Counted from the stretch's first letter, positions 37,498 through 46,641 are shown. The stretch is DNA of 64,000 nt from Erythrobacter sp. ANT-B3C2 (GCA_001683845.1 LXQI01000009.1:31444-95443), one strand, 5' to 3'. Translations and numbers: made by a program. The notes: generated by a model from the sequence alone, not told the origin.

Positions 37498-38529
37498 ATG
37501 AACCGCAACCAATCCTATCGCCGCTCGCGTCGCGACCGTTCCGACCAGGACAACGGCCGCCAGTCCGAGCAGTTCTCCGACAGCGAATATGGCGACCATG
37601 ACGAGGATCGCCAGTACCGGCAAACCGGCGACGGCGGCCGCGACACATATGGCCAGTCCGACAATGATCGCTACGGCGGTTCCTATGGGGCCAGTTCGGG
37701 CTCGAACTACGGCCGCAGCAGCCAGCAGGGCCGCTACGAAGATCGGGGCTTCAGTGATCGAGGGTCCGAAAACAACGGCTTTGCCGTGCGGGATCGCGGC
37801 GTCGCCGACCGTCAGGCAAACTACGCGCGCGACGATTACGCCTTCGGCCCGGCAGGCGGCATCGCTGGCTCGTCGACCGGCGGCTATCGCCGTTCCGGCC
37901 GCGATGACGATGACTTCGGCAGCTTCCATTCGGACGATTACGGCGGGCGGGACTCTTCCCGCCAGCAGCGGGGCAACAGCGCCGATCGCGATGCCGGTTC
38001 GGCATTCGGCGGCGCCCCTCGCCGTCAGAACCGCACCGCTGGGGGCCGCAACGAAGATGGCGGCCATGAACGCGGCTTCTTCGACCGCGCCGGAGACGAG
38101 GTCGCCAGCTGGTTCGGCGACGAGGAGGCCGCGCAGCGTCGCCGCACCCTCGACCATTCCGGTCGCGGCCCCACCAATTACAAGCGGTCGGACGAACGCA
38201 TCCTCGAAGATGCGTGCGATCACCTGACCGACGATCGGGGTGTCGATGCCCAGAACATCCAGGTCACCGTGCAGGAGGGCGAGGTCACGCTCGATGGCAC
38301 CGTCCCCACCCGCGAGCAGAAGCGCCAGGCCGAAGATTGCGTGCACGACATCTCGGGCGTGAAGCACGTGCAGAACAATCTGCGCATCAACCAGCAAGCC
38401 GGTCAGCTCCGCAGCGGTCAGGGCAGTTCCAGCCGTCCGTCACCGGAAAGCAGCACGGGCAGCAGCACCACCGGAAGCAGCGGCGATCATAGCTCCACCA
38501 GCGACAGCACCAGCGGCTCGCTGCCCTGA
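37498..38529 (+). CDS. BON-domain protein with long disordered N-terminus
   Basis: The 343-residue protein has a ~200-residue head rich in Gly, Arg, Asp, Ser and Tyr, most likely disordered. An SWFGDEEAAQRRR segment follows, and then one BON domain (about 228-300: DERILEDACDHLTDDRGVDA, VTVQEGEVTLDGTVPTREQK, ISGVKHVQNNLRI). The Ser/Thr-rich tail is about 40 residues. BON domains bind phospholipid membranes. No signal peptide is evident, so its location is uncertain. Confidence 0.85.
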   Translation: MNRNQSYRRSRRDRSDQDNGRQSEQFSDSEYGDHDEDRQYRQTGDGGRDTYGQSDNDRYGGSYGASSGSNYGRSSQQGRYEDRGFSDRGSENNGFAVRDRGVADRQANYARDDYAFGPAGGIAGSSTGGYRRSGRDDDDFGSFHSDDYGGRDSSRQQRGNSADRDAGSAFGGAPRRQNRTAGGRNEDGGHERGFFDRAGDEVASWFGDEEAAQRRRTLDHSGRGPTNYKRSDERILEDACDHLTDDRGVDAQNIQVTVQEGEVTLDGTVPTREQKRQAEDCVHDISGVKHVQNNLRINQQAGQLRSGQGSSSRPSPESSTGSSTTGSSGDHSSTSDSTSGSLP

Positions 38530-38551
38530 TCCCGTAGCTTGGCCACACACG

Positions 38552-38580
38552 AAGGGGCCCGCCACTCGCGGGCCCCTTTT
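38552..38580 (+). terminator. Intrinsic terminator after the BON gene
   Basis: AAGGGGCCCGC and GCGGGCCCCTT form a perfect stem over a CACTC loop, followed by TTTT. It lies 22 bases after the stop of the BON gene and just before the converging DUF1989 gene, so it may act in both directions. Confidence 0.9.
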
Positions 38581-38599
38581 GGTCTCAGCGCTGGAGGCG

Positions 38600-39205
38600 T
38601 TACCCGATCGTATAATGGATCGGCTTGAAGCGCCCGCCGTTGGAGGCATAGGCTGAACAAGCGGTCAGCCCGATCACCAGGTCCATCGCCGCGCGCAACA
38701 CGATGCGGTTACCTGCCCGGCTGGTCGGCGGATCCACCCGCAACCGCCCATCCGGCTCAACCGGCACATTCATGAACAGGTTCAAGGCGGTCGGGATCAT
38801 GTCCGGCTCCACCCCAAATGGCGCCAGCGCCTCCGCCAGATTGCCGAAACAGCCGCGGTGCACCGGGTGCTCGGGATAGAAATGCCGAAAAGTCGCCTCG
38901 CTGCACGGGGTCAGCAGGAAATCGTGCCGGCCCACATCGTCCGCCACGATCTCCAGCATCACATTCGACCGGTTAGACCACAGCCGATGGCCCACGGTCA
39001 GCGCGATCGTCTCCTCGTAATCGAAGGTTCGCCCATTGGAGATCACCTCGCGCACATCGTCCGCGCTGTAGGCCAGCAGATCGGCCACCTGCACCCCTTC
39101 GGGGTCGATCACCGTGAGTTGCTGGCCCTTAGCCAGGCGGAACGCGACGCCACTGCGCGGCGCGATCTCGACGACGCCCGCGTCGGAACTACGCTCGCCG
39201 CTCAC
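38600..39205 (-). CDS. DUF1989 (urea carboxylase-associated / carboxyguanidine-deiminase-like) protein
   Basis: The 201-residue protein fits DUF1989: VIDPEGVQVADLLAYSADD, LTPCSEATFRHFYPEHPVHR, GCFGNLAEALAPFGVEPDMI, ALNLFMNVPVEPDGRL and LRAAMDLVIGLTACSA. Known DUF1989 members act with urea carboxylase, and two of them (CgdA/CgdB) deiminate carboxyguanidine. The reaction here is unknown. GTG at 39205 overlaps the stop of the YqcI/YcgG-type gene (GTGA), so the two are coupled. Confidence 0.83.
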   Translation of the reverse strand: MSGERSSDAGVVEIAPRSGVAFRLAKGQQLTVIDPEGVQVADLLAYSADDVREVISNGRTFDYEETIALTVGHRLWSNRSNVMLEIVADDVGRHDFLLTPCSEATFRHFYPEHPVHRGCFGNLAEALAPFGVEPDMIPTALNLFMNVPVEPDGRLRVDPPTSRAGNRIVLRAAMDLVIGLTACSAYASNGGRFKPIHYTIG

Positions 39206-40005
39206 TCGGCCGGCACGGCGCGCTTGTCGCGGAACGGGCACTGCCAGCTCTCGTCCACCATCCGCCCCGAATATTGCCGCGCCTCGCTGGCCTCGCCATG
39301 GCGCGCGAGCATCGGGTTGGTATCGCCCGCCAGCTCACGATCACGGTCCAGAATGCGGTCGCGCATCTTCTCGTACAGCCCCTCGTCACGCAGCCGTTCG
39401 AACTGGTCGTGCAGATTGAATACCAGCGTCGGGCGCGGAAACCGCCGCGCCGGGCGCGAGGCCTCGGGATGCAGCCCGACCACGAAGAACGCCTCGCCGC
39501 CGAAGCTCAGCGAGAAATGCGGATCGCCCGGATCGGCGCTCACCCGCTGGTCGTAAGGCTGGCCGCGCCACTCGTCCTTGTCGGAAAGCGATTGCAGCCG
39601 GTCCCACATTGCCCGCTCGAATTCCTCCTCGGAAAGGCCGAGCGGCCCATCATACACCACCGCCAGGCTGCGCAGGCCGCCGGGATCCGCGCGATAGGCG
39701 CGCGCCCAGTCGAGCAGTTCGGAATGGATCTGGACGTCGTTCCAGGCGCTCTCCAGCGAGCGGCCAGCCAGCACCTTGAGCGTGCCGCGCGCCATCGCCG
39801 ATTTCGCACCCACGCAGGGAAAACCCGCCTCTGCAATGGTAGCGAACAGTTCCTCTTGCCGCGCCTCGGCGACATCATCGTCGATCAACATGGGGAGCAC
39901 CGGCTTTCCTGGAGTCGGGAAGGAAACCCCGGCAATCTCGACCGGTTCCGCCGCTGGGCGATGCTGGAGCCTGCGGAACAAGCGCGCGCCCGTGCAGCGC
40001 AACAC
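39202..40005 (-). CDS. YqcI/YcgG family protein (GntA-type heme N-hydroxylase family)
   Basis: The 267-residue protein has AGFPCVGAKSAMARGTL, VVYDGPLGLSEEEFERAMWD, DPHFSLSFGGEAFFVVGLHP, PTLVFNLHDQFERLR and the C-terminal QCPFRDKRAVPAE, the YqcI/YcgG pattern. One member, GntA, is a heme enzyme that N-hydroxylates a guanidine group in guanitoxin synthesis, so the family may act on guanidino compounds. The start is uncertain: GTG 40005 with AGGACAGG upstream is preferred, ATG 39891 is possible. It is coupled to DUF1989. Confidence 0.8.
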   Translation of the reverse strand: MLRCTGARLFRRLQHRPAAEPVEIAGVSFPTPGKPVLPMLIDDDVAEARQEELFATIAEAGFPCVGAKSAMARGTLKVLAGRSLESAWNDVQIHSELLDWARAYRADPGGLRSLAVVYDGPLGLSEEEFERAMWDRLQSLSDKDEWRGQPYDQRVSADPGDPHFSLSFGGEAFFVVGLHPEASRPARRFPRPTLVFNLHDQFERLRDEGLYEKMRDRILDRDRELAGDTNPMLARHGEASEARQYSGRMVDESWQCPFRDKRAVPAE

Positions 40006-40061
40006 CAACCTGTCCTGTAGGGCAGGTGCGGCGGGAGCACCGAGATCGCCCTACGGCGGTC

Positions 40062-41513
40062 TCAATGCCCCGCCTGCGGCCCCCGCTCCAGCCCGGATGC
40101 GGCGAGCTGATCGTCGATCTGCCCCATCAGCCGCGCCAGCCCCTCTTCGTTGAAGCTCTCCGCCCGCGCGACCAGCACGTCCTGTGTGTTGGAAGCGCGC
40201 AGCAGCCACCAGCCATCGGCGGTGTTCACGCGCACGCCGTCGATGTCGTTCACCTCTAGGACCCCCTCCGGGGCGTCCGGACCGGCGAGACGCGCCTGCA
40301 CCTCCTCGATCGCGGCAAATTTTCGGCTTTCGTCGACCTGAAATCGCATCTCGGGCGTATTGACCACGGCCGGCATGGCGCTCTTCAATTCCGTTACCGT
40401 CCGGCCCAGCCGCGCAGCGGCGGCGATGAGTCGCACCCCGGCATAAAGCGCGTCGTCGAAACCGTAATAGGTGTCGGCGAAAAACACGTGTCCGCTCATT
40501 TCGCCCGCCAGTGGCGAACCAGTCTCCTTCATTTTGGATTTAATCAGCGAATGGCCGGTCTTCCACATAACCGGCTGGCCGCCCAGTTCGGCCACCCGGT
40601 CGAACAGCGCGCGGCTGGCCTTCACATCGGCGATGATCGTGGCGTTCGGGCGCGTCTTGAGCAGATCCTCGGCAAAGATCATCAGCAGCTGGTCGCCCCA
40701 GATCACCCGGCCCTCGCCGTCGATCGCGCCGATCCGGTCGCCATCACCGTCGAAAGCCACTCCGAAATCGAGGGACTTGTCCGCGACAAGTTTCTGCAGA
40801 TCCGCAAGGTTGTCCTCAACAGTGGGGTCTGGATGATGATTGGGAAAACTGCCATCGACATCGGTATACAGCAGGTGGTGTTCGCCGGGCAGGCGAGCCG
40901 CCAGCCGCTCCAGCGCCGGCCCGGCCGAGCCGTTGCCCGCGTCCCAGCCGATGCGCAAGCGGGCCAGCGTGGCGGGGTCGATCCCGTCCAGCCCGGTCAG
41001 CAGGCGCTCGATATAGGCGTCCATTACATCGGTGGTTTCCACGCTGCCGGTGCCGTCCGCCCAGTCGCCCGCCGCGCTCATCGCGCCCACGCGCTGGATG
41101 TCCGCCCCGAAGAACGGACGTCCCTGAAAGACCATCTTGAAGCCGTTATAATTGGGGGGGTTATGGCTGCCGGTTATCTGAATGCCGCCATGCACCTCTT
41201 CGTCTGAGGCCTCCGCGTAATACAGCATCGGCGTGGCGCTGAGGCCAATCCGCCGCACGTCGCAGCCGCTGGCGTTGAGCCCCTCCACCAGCGCATGTTC
41301 GAGCATTGGCGAGCTGACGCGGCCGTCGTAGCCCACGGCCACCAACGGGCTGCCATCCTTGCCCCCGCGCTCGCCATCGTTCTCACGGGCGCGGCGCAGC
41401 AGCGTGCCGAAGCTGCGCCCGATGGCCCGCGCATCGTCGGGGCCGAGCGTCTGGCCGATGATCCCGCGAATGTCGTATTCGCGCAGCACCGTTGGGTTGA
41501 ACTGGTAGCTCAT
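40062..41513 (-). CDS. Phosphomannomutase/phosphoglucomutase
   Basis: The 483-residue enzyme interconverts sugar 6- and 1-phosphates for polysaccharide precursors. Motifs: [14 protein letters not shown] at the start, the phosphoserine loop [14 protein letters not shown], the metal loop [10 protein letters not shown], and [11 protein letters not shown] for sugar specificity. The family is AlgC/ManB. It is coupled (ATGA) to the J-domain gene upstream and is the last gene of mipZ-J-pmm. It may feed the glycan island at 47-64 kb. Confidence 0.93.
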   Translation of the reverse strand: MSYQFNPTVLREYDIRGIIGQTLGPDDARAIGRSFGTLLRRARENDGERGGKDGSPLVAVGYDGRVSSPMLEHALVEGLNASGCDVRRIGLSATPMLYYAEASDEEVHGGIQITGSHNPPNYNGFKMVFQGRPFFGADIQRVGAMSAAGDWADGTGSVETTDVMDAYIERLLTGLDGIDPATLARLRIGWDAGNGSAGPALERLAARLPGEHHLLYTDVDGSFPNHHPDPTVEDNLADLQKLVADKSLDFGVAFDGDGDRIGAIDGEGRVIWGDQLLMIFAEDLLKTRPNATIIADVKASRALFDRVAELGGQPVMWKTGHSLIKSKMKETGSPLAGEMSGHVFFADTYYGFDDALYAGVRLIAAAARLGRTVTELKSAMPAVVNTPEMRFQVDESRKFAAIEEVQARLAGPDAPEGVLEVNDIDGVRVNTADGWWLLRASNTQDVLVARAESFNEEGLARLMGQIDDQLAASGLERGPQAGH

Positions 41514-41803
41514 GCTTCCTCCTTGCGGTCGTGCGGCAGATGGGCGAGCAACAGGTCGCGCGCCTCGTTGGTTTCGTGCACCTGCGTGGTGCTGCCGCCG
41601 CGATCCGGGTGAACGGTGGAGATCCGGCGACGATGGGCGGAGAGCACCTGTTCGCGCGTTGCGGCAGGCGCCACGCCCAGCAGGCGGCGAGCGGCCACCA
41701 GCTTGCGCTTGTGCGCGGCGATTTGAGCCTGCCAAGGCCAGTGCCCCATCACCAACCGCCAGGCGATCAACGCCACCAGCACCAGCGTCAGCAGCTGCCC
41801 CAT
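41510..41803 (-). CDS. Membrane-anchored J-domain protein
   Basis: The 97-residue protein has an N-terminal transmembrane helix ([17 protein letters not shown]) and a C-terminal J-domain with [20 protein letters not shown] and the HPD motif in [10 protein letters not shown]. It would recruit an Hsp70 at the inner membrane. ATG at 41803 begins one base after the mipZ stop and is better than the further ATG at 41845, which overlaps mipZ. Confidence 0.85.
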   Translation of the reverse strand: MGQLLTLVLVALIAWRLVMGHWPWQAQIAAHKRKLVAARRLLGVAPAATREQVLSAHRRRISTVHPDRGGSTTQVHETNEARDLLLAHLPHDRKEEA

Positions 41804-41804
41804 G

Positions 41805-42665
41805 CTAAGCCGCCTCGCTCGCCGGAACCACACGCTCACCCGCATTATCAGCCGTATTGCAGGGCTCTGGCAAGTTCAACGCAGCGATCAGCGCGCGCAG
41901 CTCCTGCCGCGCCACCAGATGGCTGGTGCCCAGCTCGCCCAGCTGGCCCTTGTCCAGCAGCGTCAGCCCGCTGGGGAACAGCTCGCGATAGATCACCCGC
42001 TCGGAAAGGCCGTGCGCCACGCGAAAGCCCACCCGCTTGGAAAGCTCGGCCAGCGCTTGGTCGATCCGCCGCTGGTTTTTGGCATCCACCTTCTGCACGC
42101 GGTTGCGCACCACCAGCCAGTCCATCTCGCGCCGCTGCTCCTTGATCTGCTTCATCGCGCGGGTCTTGCGCGCGTCCCAGATCAGCTCCGCATAGAAGCT
42201 CAGGCGGCGGACCTTGAAACTTTCCGCATCCACCTGGCCGATGAGGTCGAAATCCACAAAGCTGTCGTTCATCGGCGTCACCAGCGTATCGGCCTGCGCC
42301 GCCGCGTGGCGCGCCAGCGGATCGTCACGCCCCGGCGTATCGAACAGCACGAAATCCATGCCCTCGCCGATCTCGGCCACGCGCTCCTCCAGCTCTTCCG
42401 CGCTCCCCTCACCAAACACCGCCGCGCTGGCGCCGGGCAGCGCGATGCGCCTCCGCTGCTCGGTCTCGACGCGGTTCTCGAGGTAGCGGAACAGGGTGCG
42501 CTGGCGGTGATCCAGATCGATCGTTGCCACCTTGGCGCCGCGGTAGGCGAGCGCCACGGCGACATGCACGGCGGTGGTCGATTTGCCGGTGCCGCCCTTC
42601 TCGTTGGCGAACACGATCCGGTGCGGCCCGGGCGACGGGGAGGGGTTAGCGGGTCGATTGGCCAT
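41805..42665 (-). CDS. mipZ: Division-plane positioning ATPase MipZ
   Basis: MipZ is a ParA-type ATPase that blocks FtsZ near the chromosome poles in alphaproteobacteria. The 286-residue protein has HRIVFANEKGGTGKSTTAVH (deviant Walker A), VATIDLDHRQRTLFRYLENR, FVLFDTPGRDDPL and TPMNDSFVDFDLIG. The first ~15 residues are Pro/Ser-rich. It heads a minus-strand run with the J-domain and phosphomannomutase genes and diverges from panC. Confidence 0.92.
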   Translation of the reverse strand: MANRPANPSPSPGPHRIVFANEKGGTGKSTTAVHVAVALAYRGAKVATIDLDHRQRTLFRYLENRVETEQRRRIALPGASAAVFGEGSAEELEERVAEIGEGMDFVLFDTPGRDDPLARHAAAQADTLVTPMNDSFVDFDLIGQVDAESFKVRRLSFYAELIWDARKTRAMKQIKEQRREMDWLVVRNRVQKVDAKNQRRIDQALAELSKRVGFRVAHGLSERVIYRELFPSGLTLLDKGQLGELGTSHLVARQELRALIAALNLPEPCNTADNAGERVVPASEAA

Positions 42666-42774
42666 GTGCCCGTTCTCTAGTCCAGCGGCCCGGCGCTGCC
42701 TAGCCTCGCCCGTTCAGCCGGTCCCGTTTCGCGTCCGATGCGCGGCCCTCTTGCCCCGCACGCAAGCGCCTTGC

Positions 42775-43677
42775 ATGGGCGATACGATGCTGATCCATAA
42801 CGATCTCGCGGCCTTGCAAAAGGGCCTCGCGACGCTCCCCAGGCCGGTGGCACTGGTGCCCACGATGGGCGCACTCCACCAGGGCCATCTGTCGCTGGTG
42901 CGCGAGGCGAAACGGCGCGCAAGCAGCGTGGTGATATCGATCTTCGTCAACCCGGCCCAGTTCGGCCCCAACGAGGATCTCGCCGCCTATCCCCGCCGCC
43001 TCGCCGAGGACGTCCAACTGCTGGAATCCGAAGGGGTGGACCTGCTGTGGGCACCGCCGGCCGAAGCGATCTACCCGCCGGGCTTTTCCACTACAATCAG
43101 CGTAGCGGGCGTCAGCGAGGGCCTGTGTGGCGCCGTTCGGCCCGATCACTTTGCCGGCGTGGCGACCATCGTGCTGAAGCTGTTCAACCAGCTGCGCCCG
43201 GATATCGCGCTATTCGGCGAGAAGGATTGGCAGCAGCTGGTGGTGATCCGCCGCATGGCCCGCGATCTCGATCTCACGCACCCTGCGGCCGAGGCGATCG
43301 TCGGCGTGCCCACGGTGCGCGAGGCGGACGGCCTCGCGCTGTCGAGCCGCAATGCCTACCTCTCGCCCGAAGACCGCGCCCGCGCCGCCGTGCTCCCGGC
43401 AGCAATGCGCGAAGCGGCGGCGCGGATCGCCCCCGGGGCACAGGCCGCGCCGGCGCTGGCGGAGTTGGAACGCGCGCTGCTCGCCGGCGGCTTTGCCAGC
43501 GTCGATTACGCGGTGCTGGCGGATGCGCAGAGCCTGGCTCCGCTTGCGCGACTGGGCCCCAATCCCGCGCGCCTGTTCGTCGCCGCGCGGATTGGGGGCA
43601 CGCGGCTGATCGACAACATGGCGGTGACTCATTCGCCTCCTACCGCCCCGCCAGCGTTTTCGCCCAACGATGACTGA
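42775..43677 (+). CDS. panC: Pantothenate synthetase
   Basis: PanC joins pantoate and beta-alanine using ATP, the last step to pantothenate. The 300-residue protein has LVPTMGALHQGHLSLVREA, VSIFVNPAQFGPNEDL, GEKDWQQLVVIRRM and LALSSRNAYLSPEDR. ATG at 42775 gives a short leader; ATG 42787 (MLIHND) is equally possible. Confidence 0.94.
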   Translation: MGDTMLIHNDLAALQKGLATLPRPVALVPTMGALHQGHLSLVREAKRRASSVVISIFVNPAQFGPNEDLAAYPRRLAEDVQLLESEGVDLLWAPPAEAIYPPGFSTTISVAGVSEGLCGAVRPDHFAGVATIVLKLFNQLRPDIALFGEKDWQQLVVIRRMARDLDLTHPAAEAIVGVPTVREADGLALSSRNAYLSPEDRARAAVLPAAMREAAARIAPGAQAAPALAELERALLAGGFASVDYAVLADAQSLAPLARLGPNPARLFVAARIGGTRLIDNMAVTHSPPTAPPAFSPNDD

Positions 43678-43767
43678 GCCGCCCGGCGGGAGCCTGAGAT
43701 CCCGTCAGGGCCGCTCCCTCCCGATCGCCCCCGGCCGCGACCCTCCCGGACAGCCCTTACCAAGCGC

Positions 43768-44559
43768 TCACCCCGCCCCCTCCACCAAAGCCTCGACCAG
43801 CATCGGCGCGAGCCAGTCCGCCACCGCCTCCAGCCGCGCCGCAGTCGCGAGATGATCCTGCCGCAGTTCCAGCTCCATCCACTCGAGCCCGCGCGCAAAG
43901 GCATGGCGCGGGATCGTGTAATCGGTGCCGTCGAAGGCGTAGGGCAAATTGTCGCCGATCACCCATCTCTCGCCCCGCCGCTGGAGCAGCCCTAGCACCC
44001 GGCGGCCATAGCCATCCCCCGGTCCGCCATGCAGCACGCCCGCATCCCACACCCGCACCGCGCCGCCATAGACCGGGGTGAAGCTGTGCAGCGCCACCAG
44101 CACGCTGCGCAGGCCCCATCCGGCGCGGGCGTCCAGCAGTTCGGCGATGGCCCGGTGGTACGGCTCGTGAACCGCGCGCAGCCGCTGCGCCCGCTGCTCC
44201 CCGCCAAGCCCTTCGTTGGCCGGAATGCGTGTTCCATCACTGATGGCGAGGACCGCCTGTGGGTCGCCCGGGTCGCGGTTGCAATCGACCACCAGCCGCG
44301 AAAAGCCCTGTGAAACGAATGGCGCGCCGAGCCGTTGTCCCAGCTGTCGTCCGAGCAGCGCGGTCCCGATGTCCCACGCGATGTGCCGGTGCCGGTCCTC
44401 TTCCGAAAGGCCCATCGTGCCGAGCGAGCGGGGGATCTCCCGGCCCGCATGGTCGCCAAGGAGCACCAGCGGCCCGGGCGCCAGCGGGTCGCCGGCGAGG
44501 ATCACGGGCGCCGGGTCGGTCCCGGCCAGCAGCTTGCCGTCCGGCTGGGCGTGCGTCAT
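43768..44559 (-). CDS. N-formylglutamate amidohydrolase-like protein
   Basis: The 263-residue protein fits the N-formylglutamate amidohydrolase (HutG-like) family: VLLGDHAGREIPRSLG, HIAWDIGTALLGRQLG, SRLVVDCNRDPGDP, VALHSFTPVYGGAVR and RHAFARGLEWMELELRQD. These contain the His/Asp/Glu metal set of the family. No other histidine-degradation gene is near, so the physiological substrate is uncertain. Confidence 0.85.
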   Translation of the reverse strand: MTHAQPDGKLLAGTDPAPVILAGDPLAPGPLVLLGDHAGREIPRSLGTMGLSEEDRHRHIAWDIGTALLGRQLGQRLGAPFVSQGFSRLVVDCNRDPGDPQAVLAISDGTRIPANEGLGGEQRAQRLRAVHEPYHRAIAELLDARAGWGLRSVLVALHSFTPVYGGAVRVWDAGVLHGGPGDGYGRRVLGLLQRRGERWVIGDNLPYAFDGTDYTIPRHAFARGLEWMELELRQDHLATAARLEAVADWLAPMLVEALVEGAG

Positions 44560-44638
44560 GAAGGAAGGATCGCATGCCCGCCTCCCTTGTCAACCGCGCC
44601 CGGCGCCCCTCCGCACCGCTGCAGCAGGAGCCTGCCCC

Positions 44639-45508
44639 ATGCTGATCCGCACCGGCTTCGACATGTGCTTTCGCACCTGGAACCCGATCCCCACCATCGG
44701 CCTGCTCGATCTGCGGCCCGAATATGAGGCCCAGCTGCACACACCGCAGGACCTCATCACCGAGCCGGCGCTGGAGGTGCACCACTATACCGATATGTTC
44801 GGCAATGTCGGCTCGCGCTTCGTCCTGCCGCCGGGTGATACCTGGGTGCGGCGCGATTTCGTAGTCGAGGTGCCCGACGAGGCCGATCCGATCGTCCGCG
44901 AGGCCGCCTGGCACCCGGTGGCCGAACTGCCCGACGAGACGCTGCCGTTCCTTCTGGGCAGCCGCTATTGCGAGGTCGGCAAGCTCACCACCGCTGCCTG
45001 GGGCGCCGCCAACCCCCACGAGAGCGGGTGGGACAAGGTGCAGGCGGTGGTGGAGCTGGCGCACCGGCAGATCCAGTTCGGCTATAGCTATGCGCGCAAC
45101 GATCGCACCGCCTTCGAGGGCTATAGCGAGGGCCTTGGCGTGTGCCGCGATTTCGCGCATCTGGCGATCACCCTGTGCCGCGAGCTGCACATCCCCGCGC
45201 GCTATTGCAGCGGCTATATGGGCGATATCGGAAGGGACCCGATCGACGCGCCCATGGATTTCTCCGCCTGGTTCGAGGCCTTTGTCGGTGGCCGCTGGTA
45301 CACGTTCGATGCACGGCACATCCGCCCCCGGTATGGCCGGATCGTGATGGCCCGCGGCCGTGACGCGACCGACACCGCGATCACCACCCATTTCGGCCCG
45401 GCCGACCTCATGCACTTCCACGTCCACACCGACGAGGTGGCGGATACCGATCTCTCCCGTCCTCCCAGCGAAACCGCGCTGCCGCAATATGCCGGCAAGT
45501 TCGCCTGA
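44639..45508 (+). CDS. Transglutaminase-like cysteine protease-fold protein
   Basis: The 289-residue protein has an N-terminal beta domain (FRTWNPIPTIGLLDLRPE, HHYTDMFGNVGSRFVLPPG) and a transglutaminase core. Its catalytic triad fits Cys in GLGVCRDFAHLAI, His in TFDARHIRPRYG (or adjacent) and Asp close by. RYCSGYMGDIGRDP is also typical. It may act as a peptidase or amidase. GCAGGAG lies 10 bases before the ATG at 44639. Confidence 0.87.
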   Translation: MLIRTGFDMCFRTWNPIPTIGLLDLRPEYEAQLHTPQDLITEPALEVHHYTDMFGNVGSRFVLPPGDTWVRRDFVVEVPDEADPIVREAAWHPVAELPDETLPFLLGSRYCEVGKLTTAAWGAANPHESGWDKVQAVVELAHRQIQFGYSYARNDRTAFEGYSEGLGVCRDFAHLAITLCRELHIPARYCSGYMGDIGRDPIDAPMDFSAWFEAFVGGRWYTFDARHIRPRYGRIVMARGRDATDTAITTHFGPADLMHFHVHTDEVADTDLSRPPSETALPQYAGKFA

Positions 45509-45725
45509 CCGGAGGATACCGGGGGAAGGTCAGAAGGTGCGAGAGGGTTTGCGGAACCGCGGTGGTAGCGGGAATCACAGAGTAGCTCGAAAACCTGTCA
45601 ATTCCGGCACTCCGTAGCGAAGGCTTTTGCAGAGTACGCCCAATTATACCCCCAGATACTTCGGGTGGCAATCATTCAGATGCAATCAGCTCCCCGCGCC
45701 TGCCCCCTATCTGCCCCAGCCGAAA

Positions 45726-46037
45726 TCATGCAGGATTTGCTCGGCCACTCCCCGGCCGGCCGCGTCGGCGCTTGACGGTCATCAGGAACAGCAATGTGCC
45801 CGCACTCGCCTCTGCCTTAAGCCCGATGTTGTTCTTTTCCGGCGCGTCGGGATCGGTCGGCCCCTTATATTCAACAATCAACTGCCGCCCGTCTTCCAGC
45901 TCGGCAACAAAGTCAGGATTAAAGTAGCCTTTCGAACTGGGCGGGCGACAGGCCTGCACCTGCGGCTTTACTCGCGCCGCGCCCAGAAAGGTGCGCGGGG
46001 CGGCAAACGCTCGCTTCTTATAGCATTTCAGCTCCAT
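45726..46037 (-). pseudogene. Internally deleted type III restriction subunit (Res) remnant
   Basis: The 103-residue frame starts MELKCYKKRAFAAPRTFLGA, which resembles the N-terminus of type III Res helicase subunits. It passes directly into YFNPDFVAELEDGRQLIVEY and LIVEYKGPTDPDA, typical of their C-terminal nuclease-like end. The ~800 residues of helicase in between are missing. The frame starts one base after the stop of the putative Mod fragment, the usual mod-res arrangement. The family assignment is by eye. Confidence 0.5.
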
Positions 46038-46038
46038 A

Positions 46039-46266
46039 TCAGCGCGCCTTCACGTCTAAGAAGGTCTGCTTGAAGGTCACGCCTTCGGCCTGCAACCGCG
46101 CCGCTCCGTTGCGGCTGGCTTCGCCATAGATGGTCAGTGGCTCGTCATTAATCAGGGGAGAGACGGCGACGCATCTGCGCAACATCTGCCCAGGATGAGA
46201 TCTGCACGCGCTCCACGCCGAGTTCGAGCGCTGGGTTGCCGCTGCACCCGAACGCACGCCGGCCAA
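46039..46266 (-). pseudogene. C-terminal fragment of a type III DNA methyltransferase (Mod)?
   Basis: The last ~38 residues of this frame read INDEPLTIYGEASRNGAARL and AEGVTFKQTFLDVKAR, which resembles the tail of Mod-type methyltransferases placed before Res. The upstream part changes frame (a neighbouring frame reads NPALELGVERVQISSWADVA) and no methyltransferase motif is left. I infer a truncated, frameshifted gene. Confidence 0.4.
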
Positions 46267-46509
46267 CTGGCAGAAAGCCTTCGTCGGATGGGCAACCCAT
46301 CACCATGCGAAGCACCGCCACGAGTTGCGCTGAAGGGAGGGCAGGGCAGGACGGAGAGGCCACGCAGTGTCTACCGTTCCTGAAGTGTCGCATGCTTTAG
46401 CGCTCGGCGACCATGCTGCGGCTGTTGTCCGCACTATTGAAGCCTATCGTCGGTCGCTTCGATCATTTCGCTTCATCATGGCCCCTCGGGCCATCGCTTA
46501 ATCGCGGCT

Positions 46510-46641
46510 TTCGACACTCCGGGAACGGGCTCATGCCTCGGAAGCGTGAGGTTCGACATTCCGGAAACAGACCGTTGTTCTTTCGAGAACGAAGCTTCGA
46601 CATTCCGGGAACGGATCATCGTTCCTTCAGGAACGAGAGGG
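46510..46641 (+). repeat. Three imperfect ~44-bp direct repeats
   Basis: Units start at 46510, 46552 and 46596, each opening TTCGACAYTCCGGRAAC. Units two and three then carry a small hairpin (GTTCTTTCGAGAAC and GTTCCTTCAGGAAC), while unit one has CCTCGGAAGCGTGAGG. Spacing is 42 and 44 bases. The function is unknown. Confidence 0.7.

Noticed and set aside
34814..37648. Longer helicase reading frame beginning at 37648
   Set aside because: The extra N-terminus is Arg/Cys/His-rich with no homology expected and overlaps the start of the divergent BON gene.
46510..46641. CRISPR array
   Set aside because: The units are contiguous imperfect repeats of 42-44 bases without unique spacers, and no cas gene is in the window.
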